Shown piece by piece: positions 1 through 6,181 of a stretch of DNA of 8,819 bases; within the stretch, counting starts at the first letter, position 1; the number at the start of each line of letters is the position of its first letter. The notes beneath the pieces are model-generated. The model saw only the letters and a program-made list of their open reading frames with translations. It was not told where the DNA came from and searched no databases. The DNA is from Bacteroidales bacterium UBA714 (GTDB lineage Bacteria > Bacteroidota > Bacteroidia > Bacteroidales > UBA932), in the NCBI GenBank assembly GCA_002298075.1, contig DBLW01000102.1:1-8819 (forward strand). The letters run 5' to 3'. The position numbers and the translations under genes are program-made.

Positions 1-117
1 CTCGTTAAGGTAGTTCTGAAGGAACTCCGGGCGAATGTCGTGATAGACATCCAGCAGCAGTCGCTTTGCATTGGCGATGGCAATGTGCACCCAAGGCAGC
101 ACCTTTGTGTCTCTGAT
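1..117 (-). mobile_element. IS1595/ISXO2-type transposase fragment
   Basis: Reading the reverse strand from base 117 leftwards gives an open stretch of 39 residues containing KVLPWVHIAIANAKRLLLD and ending in FLQNYLNE at the window edge. The block LPWVH-A-I-NAKR-LL followed by YLQ-YLNE is characteristic of the C-terminal part of the ISXO2-like DDE domain of IS1595-family transposases. The reading frame meets a TAA at 118-120, and the sequence beyond it matches a different gene on the opposite strand, so the N-terminal part of the transposase, with most of its catalytic residues, is missing here. The remaining C-terminus would lie left of the window. I read it as a decayed insertion-sequence remnant. 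No terminal inverted repeat or target duplication is visible. Family assignment is from motif memory and is fairly secure; inactivity follows from the truncation. Confidence 0.8.
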
Positions 118-121
118 TTAT

Positions 122-629
122 GTCACCACAAGGACCATTGATCCTTCGTTGAACAACATATCCCTTGCTTCTCCGGCTTTGAGATCAGCCTTACGGTGGA
201 CAACAGCCTGATAGCGTCATACAACGAAGCCAACGGGACATCATATTCCGGGCGGAGCTTGTTGAGCCGGGAGAATACCTCATGCCTGTCAGAATTGAAG
301 ACGCTTCTCCGGCCACTGTCTCCGGCAGCTCGGGAGTCGTATATATGGCAATCAATGTCGCTAATTTCGACAGGCCGTCAGACATGTTTGCCGCTTTGTA
401 TATGGGTGACTGGCGGATGGCGACCTGGTACAAGTTCCCTCAGGGGATGGACCATTCGCGCATAGGCAATTTCTCTGATGATCACGAGGGCTGGATAAAC
501 ATGCTCCGTTATGGCGAGAAAGGCAACAAGGACACACGTGCTGAGGATGAGGGACGCGGCACATATGAGGATGCAGACGTCAGCGCTTATGTCCAATGGG
601 TGGCCGATGAGTACAATACTTTTGAATAA
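122..629 (+). pseudogene. Decayed DUF1735-domain surface protein remnant
   Basis: Three consecutive pieces in different frames read as one eroded DUF1735 domain, a module found in Bacteroidetes surface lipoproteins, often attached to glycan-binding or glycosidase domains. Bases 122-178 encode RTIDPSLNNISLASPA. Bases 181-245 encode EISLTVDNSLIASYNEANG, the usual V-x-SL-x-x-YN-x-ANGTSY signature. From about 243 to the TAA at 627-629 the frame gives FRAELVEPGEYLMPVRI and SSGVVYMAINV, the usual closing strands. Between TSY and FRAEL roughly 25-30 residues normally present are missing, so an internal deletion with frame change is likely; a second small indel lies near 176-184. No signal peptide is present, because the N-terminus is replaced by the transposase fragment. 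The final 80 or so residues (WRMATWYKFPQGMDHSR, then LRYGEKGN) form a second module I do not recognise. A 115-residue open frame from ATG 282 survives but is probably not functional. Confidence 0.7.
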
Positions 630-651
630 TCGCTGAAAATACGTATTTTTG
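621..651 (+). promoter_or_regulatory. Promoter for LacI-hexosaminidase unit
   Basis: TTTG at 621-624, a 19-base spacer, and TATTTTTG at 644-651 exactly fit the Bacteroidetes primary sigma factor consensus (TTTG at -33, TAnnTTTG at -7). Transcription would start at about 657-661, some 50 bases before the regulator ATG at 708. The -33 box overlaps the last codons of the upstream pseudogene (stop 627-629). Another TAnnTTTG match at 617-624 has no good -33 partner. Prediction from motif only. Confidence 0.6.
636..649. promoter_or_regulatory. Candidate LacI-family operator (palindrome)
   Basis: AAAATACGTATTTT is a perfect 14-base palindrome with a central CpG. LacI-family operators are short palindromes whose centre, usually CpG, is opened by a leucine of the hinge helix; the neighbouring regulator has such a hinge (YQPSSAARMLRSG, with Leu65). 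The site covers the start of the -7 box at 644-651, so binding there would block RNA polymerase. The inferred role is autorepression of the regulator and the coupled hexosaminidase gene. I noticed no second copy elsewhere in the window. Confidence 0.45.
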
Positions 652-652
652 A

Positions 653-682
653 GGGACGGGACCGGTGGTTCCGTCCCTTTCT
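653..682 (+). terminator. Strong GC-rich hairpin with short T run
   Basis: GGGACGGGACC (653-663) pairs with GGTTCCGTCCC (667-677) through 11 base pairs including one G-U, with a 3-base loop, followed by TTTCT. It sits 24 bases past the stop of the decayed upstream gene and would serve as its intrinsic terminator. The T run is short and interrupted. If the promoter at 621-651 is real, its transcript starts inside the first arm, so the same hairpin would not form fully in that RNA and would not terminate it. Confidence 0.5.
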
Positions 683-707
683 GAAACTTAAACCAGGCTT
701 TCCAGAC

Positions 708-1757
708 ATGCCCAAGAGTGTTACTATAAAGGATATAGCAGCGGAAGCCGGAGTGTCCATAGCGTTGGTCTCTTTTGTGATGAACAACCGCGTCGGCTCT
801 GACGGCAAAAGGAAATATCGTGTGAATGAGGCTACCCGTGAGAAAATTCTTGAGGTTGCCGGCCGGCTCAATTATCAGCCGAGTTCTGCCGCCCGCATGC
901 TGCGCAGCGGCCATTCCAAAGTAATCGGGGTTCTCCTGTCCGACATATCCAATGTGTTTTATGGGGAGATTGCCCGCCAGCTGGAGGAAATGGCCTTTCT
1001 TCACGGCTATACCGTGCTTTTCGGAAGCACTGACGAATGTCCGGACAAGCTTGGCGTTCTGGTGCGCTCTTTCATGGACAAAGGCGTGGAGGGCTTCATA
1101 ATAGTTCCCTGCGAAGGCTCTGAAGATAGCCTGAGACATGTTATAGATATGAGGACCCCTCTTGTGGTCATGGACAGGAAAGATTTTGACCTGCCTGTGC
1201 CGAGAATCCTGCTCGACAATTGCGGCGCGATGAAAAAGGCCGTAGAGCTGCTTGTGGGCCGGAATATACGCAAAATCGAGATGCTGTCCTACACGATGCG
1301 CATGTCAAGCATCGCCGACCGTGAGGCCGGGTTTGTGGAGAGCATGAAGGCGCTCGGATATGATGAACATGACATAAGGATACACCGTCTCCCGTTCGAA
1401 AATATTTATGCTGCGGCTGCCGGGGTGCTCCCTTCCATCGTTGAAAGGGGAGCGGAAGGACTTGTGTTCGCCACCAATTCATTGACCATCGCGGCCATCA
1501 AGAGGCTGTCAGCCATGAATGTCAGGGTGCAGAGGGACATAATGCTTGTCGGCTTTGACAATTCCGATGTCTATGACTGCTTCTCTCCTCCGATTCCGTA
1601 TGTGCGGCAGCCGATAGGGGCGATATGCAGCAATGCCATTGCGGCTCTTGTAGATTTGATAGAAAATAAGGCCGTCCCTGCCGCAGCTGAGACTGTGCTT
1701 GACGGGGAAGTTGTCTATAATGGTGTTGATATTCACAATGACAATATATTGAAATGA
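708..1757 (+). CDS. LacI-family transcriptional regulator
   Basis: A 349-residue LacI/GalR-type DNA-binding regulator of normal length. Residues 4-55 form the helix-turn-helix (TIKDIAAEAGVSIALVSFVM), with an extra loop GSDGKRKYRV before the third helix that is common in Bacteroidetes members. The hinge helix is at 56-68 (YQPSSAARMLRSG). From about residue 72 (VIGVLLSDISNVFYGEIARQ) to 340 it is a periplasmic-binding-protein-like ligand domain, with late motifs DIMLVGFDNSD and PPIPYVRQP typical of the family. The ligand is probably a sugar or glycan fragment, judged only from the hexosaminidase that follows. Its stop overlaps the hexosaminidase start (ATGA at 1754-1757), so the two are probably cotranscribed and translationally coupled. 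No clear Shine-Dalgarno precedes ATG 708, which is usual in Bacteroidetes; the start is chosen because the helix-turn-helix begins immediately after it. It may repress its own promoter through the palindrome at 636-649. Confidence 0.95.
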   Translation: MPKSVTIKDIAAEAGVSIALVSFVMNNRVGSDGKRKYRVNEATREKILEVAGRLNYQPSSAARMLRSGHSKVIGVLLSDISNVFYGEIARQLEEMAFLHGYTVLFGSTDECPDKLGVLVRSFMDKGVEGFIIVPCEGSEDSLRHVIDMRTPLVVMDRKDFDLPVPRILLDNCGAMKKAVELLVGRNIRKIEMLSYTMRMSSIADREAGFVESMKALGYDEHDIRIHRLPFENIYAAAAGVLPSIVERGAEGLVFATNSLTIAAIKRLSAMNVRVQRDIMLVGFDNSDVYDCFSPPIPYVRQPIGAICSNAIAALVDLIENKAVPAAAETVLDGEVVYNGVDIHNDNILK

Positions 1758-4073
1758 AACGTTTTTTGCTGCTGGCAGTGCTTATGCTGCCTTTGATGAG
1801 TTCATGTGGGGATGAAAATCCTGTACCGGACATTATCCCGGTGCCCTCTTCTGTCCGTATGGGAACCGGGCATTTCCTTGTGCCGGCCAATGTTGAGGCC
1901 GCATGTGGTGACAGTTCCTTTTTTGCTGTCGCGGATTTCCTGAAAATGAATCTGGACGGATGTCTTTATGCTGACGGAACCATTCCGGAGGGCGGATGCA
2001 CAGTCAATATGACGGCCGGAAAAAAGGGAGACATCGTCTTTGTGCATGACGGTTCGCTTGAACCGGACGGAGAATATGTGCTTGATGTTACGGAAAAGGG
2101 AATACGCATTGCCTGCGGTTCATATTGCGGTGCGGTGGCGGCTGTGGCTACCATCGGCCAGATCGTGTCCGGCGGAAAGGTGCCCGTGTGCCGTATCGGA
2201 GATTCACCGAGGTTTGCATGGCGGGGGATTCATGCTGGATGTGTCAAGGCATTTTTTCACTCCGGCTGAGGTCAAGGCCCTGCTTGCGAAACTGGCCCAG
2301 TACAAATTCAACAAATTCCATTGGCACTTGACTGATGACCAGGGATGGAGAGTGGAAATCAAGTCCCGTCCGGAACTTACGTCAAAGGGCGGTTTCCGTG
2401 ACCCTGCGCTGCACAATCATGACATTATGGCTGCAAAGAGGGCTGCGGATGAAAATGACCCGACCTCATTGCTTCCCCAGGACCGCCTTGTTTCACGGGA
2501 CGGCAAGACATTGTACGGAGGCTATTATACCCAGGATGAGATTCGTGACATCGTGGCATATGCCGCATCATTGGGTATGGATGTGATACCTGAGATAGAT
2601 ATGCCAGGCCATTCTCTCAGGATAATAGAGTCCTATCCGGAGCTTAGCTGCAGCGGCAGGGCCGTATGGGGAAAGGATTTCTCTGTTCCCCTGTGTCCAG
2701 GCAACGATGCCACAATCAGGTTTGCCAAGGATGTATATAAGGAAATCTTCGGGCTCTTCCCTTATGGCTATGTGCATATAGGGGCTGATGAGGTCGAGAA
2801 GTCGCATTGGGCTGCCTGCCCGAAGTGCCAGGCACGTAAGGCGGAATACGGGCTTGCGGATGAGCATGACCTTCAGGACTGGTTCGTGAAAGAACTGGAG
2901 AACTTCTGCAATGAGAACGGAAAGACCGTCATCGGATGGGACGAGATCGCGTCCAAGCCGGAGTTTTCCAAGGATGCTGTCGTTCAGTGGTGGAGACCGT
3001 GGGCTCCCGCGACCAAGGAGAACGCAGTGAAGAATGGAAACGGAATCATACTCTGCCCTAATGAGTTTTATTATATGGACCTTGCCCAGAACAGGAATAC
3101 TCTTATGAAGGTTTATTGCCATGAGCCTGTGGATGAGATTCTGTATGGTCATGAGGACCAGGTTCTCGGTGTGCATGGAAATCTGTGGACTGAATATGTG
3201 ACTTCTTTCGAAAGTGTATGCGACAAGCTTTTTCCGCGCATGTTTGCAGTGAGTGAGACTGCATGGTCTGAGCCGGAGAAAAAGGATGCGGCAGATTTCA
3301 ACAGGAGGGTGATTGCCCATCTTGAGAAACTCGATGAGTGCGGATGGAATTATAGGATACCTGACCCTGACGGTTTCTGTGACCTCAATGTGTTCACGGA
3401 TTCTGCCGTTGTCAGTGTTACGGTTCCTTTTGACGGTGTTGTTGTGCGCTATACCTCGGACGGTAGCATCCCTGGACCTGATTCTGATGTGATGGACGGG
3501 CCGATGACAATAAAAGAGGACTGCATTCTGAAAATCCGCCCTTTCACCTCATCCGGCATCGGCGGACAGACCTATACTGCCCGCTGGAGTGTTTCGGATT
3601 ATGCAGAGCCTGCTTTCGGCTGTGATTCCGGGGCAGCTTATCCTGAAGGATGCGCGGCAGGTCTTATGACATGGCGCTTTGACGGCAAATTCCCGGACTG
3701 CATGGCCTTGTCTTCCGCAGCTCCTGATGCGGAGTTTGTGTCTGAGACTGTTGTTCTCCCGGCTGAACCGTCAAGTGATTTCGGCCTTATGTTCAAAGGC
3801 TATGTAAGGATTCCGGAGGACGGAATATGGTCATTCTACACTTACACCGATGACGGGTCTGTCATGACAATATCGGGCAGGACGGCCGTAGAGAATGACG
3901 GACTGCATTCGCGTGACGAGAAAAGCGGTCAGGTTGCCCTGCGTAAAGGCTGGCATCCTGTTGAAATCCGCTATTTTGACCATGGAGGCGGCTTCATGGA
4001 GGCCGGATTCATACTTCCTGACGGCACACGCAGGCCGTTCACCAAGGAGGATTTGTGCTATAGTGAAATGTAA
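1754..4073 (+). CDS. GH20 beta-N-acetylhexosaminidase lipoprotein, frameshifted
   Basis: Glycoside hydrolase family 20 exo-enzyme expected to remove terminal beta-linked GlcNAc or GalNAc from glycans. The first frame, from ATG 1754, stops at 2269; the second carries the rest to TAA 4073. Removing one G from the G5 tract at 2223-2227 joins them as AWRGFMLDVSRHFF, giving 772 residues. Corrected layout: lipoprotein signal MKRFLLLAVLMLPLMSSC, with lipid-acceptor Cys18 followed by GDEN, an acidic stretch suggesting surface exposure; GH20b N-terminal domain about 25-150; catalytic barrel about 152-500 with HWHLTDDQGWR at 189 and HIGADE, whose Asp345-Glu346 are the substrate-assisted catalytic pair; a CHB_HEX_C-type beta domain about 545-615; and a PA14-like domain about 636-772 (FKGYVRIPEDGIWSFYTYTD), likely carbohydrate-binding. 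Everything else is intact, so this is a very recent mutation, a variable site or a sequencing error. It is translationally coupled to the LacI regulator and ends before the terminator at 4099-4132. Confidence 0.93.
2223..2227 (+). other. G5 tract: site of +1 frameshift
   Basis: The run GGGGG sits where the hexosaminidase changes frame. With five Gs the frame reads WRGIHAG and stops at 2269; with four it reads WRGFMLDVSRHFF, the conserved start of the GH20 barrel. The second frame then stays open for 1.8 kb, so a single extra G explains the break completely. Confidence 0.85.
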
Positions 4074-4098
4074 TAATCTGATTCATAATTCTATATGT

Positions 4099-4132
4099 AA
4101 AAACGATTCCCCGGATTAGGGGAATCGTTTTT
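4099..4132. terminator. Bidirectional intrinsic terminator
   Basis: AAAAACGATTCCCC (4099-4112) and GGGGAATCGTTTTT (4119-4132) form a perfect 14-bp stem with a 6-base loop GGATTA. The outer five pairs are A-T, so both strands have a stem ending in a U run. It lies between the hexosaminidase stop (4073) and the convergent peptidase T stop (4135) and fits a shared terminator for both operons. Confidence 0.9.
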
Positions 4133-4134
4133 CG

Positions 4135-5382
4135 TTATTGCTCTTCGGCGTAAAGCGAAATGATGTTCAGGATAACCTTGGACGCCTTCTCCATGCTCTC
4201 CAGCGGGACAAACTCCATTTTGCCGTGGAAGTTATGTCCTCCTGCAAAAATGTTAGGGCACGGGAGTCCCATGAAAGACAGGTTGGCCCCGTCTGTGCCG
4301 CCTCGTATAGGCTGTATCTTCGGACGTATCCCTTCTGCCTCCATGGCCTTGACCGCTTTCTCCACGATATGGTAGTGCGGCTCGACCTCCTTTCGCATAT
4401 TGTAATACTGGTGCTTAATATCCACTGAGGCGGTTCCCTCTCCGTATTTGCTGTTTATGAACTCCACGCATTTTTCCAGATATGCCTTTTTCTGCTCATA
4501 CAGGTCCATGTCATGGTCTCTTATTATATAGGAGAACGTGGCGGTCTCGACCTCTCCCTTGAAGCTTATCAGATGATAGAAGCCGTCATAGCCGTCTGTA
4601 TATTCCGGACGCTGCCATGCCGGCAGCATGTCATTCAGCTCCATTCCGATGAGTATGGCATTGAGCATCTTTCCCTTCGCATAGCCGGGGTGGATGTTGC
4701 GGCCCTGTATGCGTATTGTGGCCCCGGCCGCATTGAAGTTCTCGTATTCAAGTTCTCCGAGCGCTCCTCCGTCCATGGTGTAGGCATACTTCGCACCGAA
4801 CTTCCTGACATCGAATTTGGCCACGCCCCGTCCGATTTCCTCGTCAGGAGTGAAACCTATCATAATGTCACCGTGCCTGAACTCAGGATGCGCCATGATA
4901 TATTGCACTGCATCCATTATCTCGGCGACCCCTGCTTTGTCGTCAGCTCCGAGCAGAGTCGTCCCGTCAGTTGTAATCAAGGTCTGTCCACTGTAGCCCG
5001 CAAGCTCCGGGAACTCGCTCACTTTAAGATAAAGCCCTTCCACACCCTTCAGCGGTATGTCTGAACCGTCATAATTCCTGATTATCTGCGGATGGATGTT
5101 GTCTCCCGAAGCGTCAGGAGCGGTGTCCACATGTGCTATGAACCCGACTGCCGGAACATCTTTCCCGCAGTTTGAAGGTATTTTTGCCATTACATATCCG
5201 TACTCGTCCAGGCTTGCTTCAACGCCCATGGCGTGCAGTTCATCCCTGAGCATCTTGAGCAAATTGAACTCTTTTGCCGCGCTCGGCTGCGAATCGGACT
5301 CAGGGTCTGACTGCGTGTCCACAGCCACATATCTGAGAAATCTGTCTAAAATCTTTTCCATTATATCATTTTTTGTTGTCAT
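4135..5382 (-). CDS. pepT: Peptidase T (tripeptide aminopeptidase)
   Basis: A 415-residue cytosolic M20-family metallopeptidase that removes the N-terminal residue of tripeptides. The family layout is complete: KILDRFLRYVAVDTQSD at the N-terminus, GFIAHVDTAPD with metal and catalytic residues His84 and Asp86, TTLLGADDKAGVAEIM with the bridging Asp near 147, FTPDEEIGRG with the catalytic/metal pair Glu181-Glu182, YTMDGG with Asp204, the dimerisation domain at about 215-325, and QPIRGGTDGANLSFMGLPCPN plus GGHNFHGKMEF with His386 near the C-terminus. No signal peptide. Length matches the family (about 410). The start at 5382 overlaps the upstream transporter stop by ATGA, suggesting coupling; an alternative ATG at 5361 (MEKILDRF) aligns better with the usual PepT start and cannot be excluded. 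It is last in the OPT-zupT-pepT operon and would process peptides imported by the OPT protein. Confidence 0.97.
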   Translation of the reverse strand: MTTKNDIMEKILDRFLRYVAVDTQSDPESDSQPSAAKEFNLLKMLRDELHAMGVEASLDEYGYVMAKIPSNCGKDVPAVGFIAHVDTAPDASGDNIHPQIIRNYDGSDIPLKGVEGLYLKVSEFPELAGYSGQTLITTDGTTLLGADDKAGVAEIMDAVQYIMAHPEFRHGDIMIGFTPDEEIGRGVAKFDVRKFGAKYAYTMDGGALGELEYENFNAAGATIRIQGRNIHPGYAKGKMLNAILIGMELNDMLPAWQRPEYTDGYDGFYHLISFKGEVETATFSYIIRDHDMDLYEQKKAYLEKCVEFINSKYGEGTASVDIKHQYYNMRKEVEPHYHIVEKAVKAMEAEGIRPKIQPIRGGTDGANLSFMGLPCPNIFAGGHNFHGKMEFVPLESMEKASKVILNIISLYAEEQ

Positions 5383-6176
5383 ATGAGAAGAAGGCTTGCG
5401 CCCATGATTGCCATTCCTGCCACGACTCCGGCAATGGCCACATGATGCTTTCCGTATTTCTCCGCAGTAGGAAGGAGCTCGTCAAGCGAGATATAAGCCA
5501 TGATTCCGGCCACGGCTGCAAGCACAAGAGGGAAGGCCGGGCCGCCTCCTGCAAGGTCCGCCCCGAAAAGCGTGGCCGCACCATAGCATAAAAGTGCACC
5601 GGCGGGTTCGCTCAGTCCTGACAGCATGGCCCAAAGGAAAGCCTTGCCCTTTTTCTTTGTCGCATAATATATAGGTATCGCCACGGCAATTCCTTCCGGA
5701 ATATTATGCAGTGCTATGGCGAAAGTGATTCCCGCACCTGTCTGAGGGTCATTCAGAGCTCCTATGAAAGTTGCGATGCCCTCCGGGAAATTGTGAACGG
5801 CTATGGCTATTGCAGACATTACCCCGAGTCTCTTTATATTGGCATGTCCGTCGAGAGACAGTCCTGTGGCCTCGTGCGGGTTCTCATATTCCGGGACAAT
5901 GAAGTCAATTAGCGTAATGACTCCCATTCCAATGAAGAATGCGACCAAGGCCATTGCCCCTCCTCCCTTTCCGCTCCAGCATGCCGCCATCAGTGCCTGT
6001 GACTGTGGCAGCAGCTCAGCGAGTGATATGAACAGCATGACTCCCGCACTGAGGCCCAAAGCCCCTGCGAGGAAGTCGCTGCTTATCTTTTTCTTGAACA
6101 GCACGAGCGCGCCTCCTATGCCGGTGGAAAGTCCGGCCGCCACAGTCAGCAGCAGTGCGGTAATGACTCCGTTCAT
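5379..6176 (-). CDS. zupT: ZIP-family divalent metal transporter, ZupT-like
   Basis: A 265-residue inner-membrane ZIP transporter, close to the length of E. coli ZupT, expected to import zinc and possibly iron, manganese or cobalt. About eight hydrophobic segments are visible. The metal-site signatures are intact: HNFPEG (His128, Glu132) in the fourth membrane segment, HNIPEG (His157, Glu161) in the fifth, and the later Glu190 in GLSEPAGALL. SAGVMLFISLAELLP near residues 43-57 is another conserved membrane segment. The histidine-rich cytoplasmic loop of eukaryotic ZIPs is absent; the loop near 95-115 holds only two His. The start at 6176 lies 5 bases after the OPT stop, and the stop overlaps the pepT start by four bases, so all three genes should be on one transcript. 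Substrate preference cannot be read from the sequence; supplying metal to PepT is an inference from context. Confidence 0.93.
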   Translation of the reverse strand: MNGVITALLLTVAAGLSTGIGGALVLFKKKISSDFLAGALGLSAGVMLFISLAELLPQSQALMAACWSGKGGGAMALVAFFIGMGVITLIDFIVPEYENPHEATGLSLDGHANIKRLGVMSAIAIAVHNFPEGIATFIGALNDPQTGAGITFAIALHNIPEGIAVAIPIYYATKKKGKAFLWAMLSGLSEPAGALLCYGAATLFGADLAGGGPAFPLVLAAVAGIMAYISLDELLPTAEKYGKHHVAIAGVVAGMAIMGASLLLI

Positions 6177-6181
6177 TATTG

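Noticed and set aside
118..180. Reverse-strand reading (DMLFNEGSMVLVVT then stop) as an end of a separate gene
   Set aside because: The forward frame fits the DUF1735 pattern and continues into the stronger signature at 181-245; the reverse reading matches nothing I know.
378..1139. 253-codon reverse open frame opposite the DUF1735 remnant and LacI gene
   Set aside because: It lies antisense to the clearly coding helix-turn-helix region; its translation shows no recognisable domain and it looks like a shadow frame.
2040..2231. N-terminal part of the second hexosaminidase frame as a genuine separate start
   Set aside because: Translation of 2040-2222 in that frame is not GH20-like, while the other frame over the same bases is; the frames join at the G5 tract.
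2568..3320. 250-codon reverse open frame within the hexosaminidase
   Set aside because: It is antisense to the GH20 catalytic barrel; no family features, and explained by codon bias on the coding strand.
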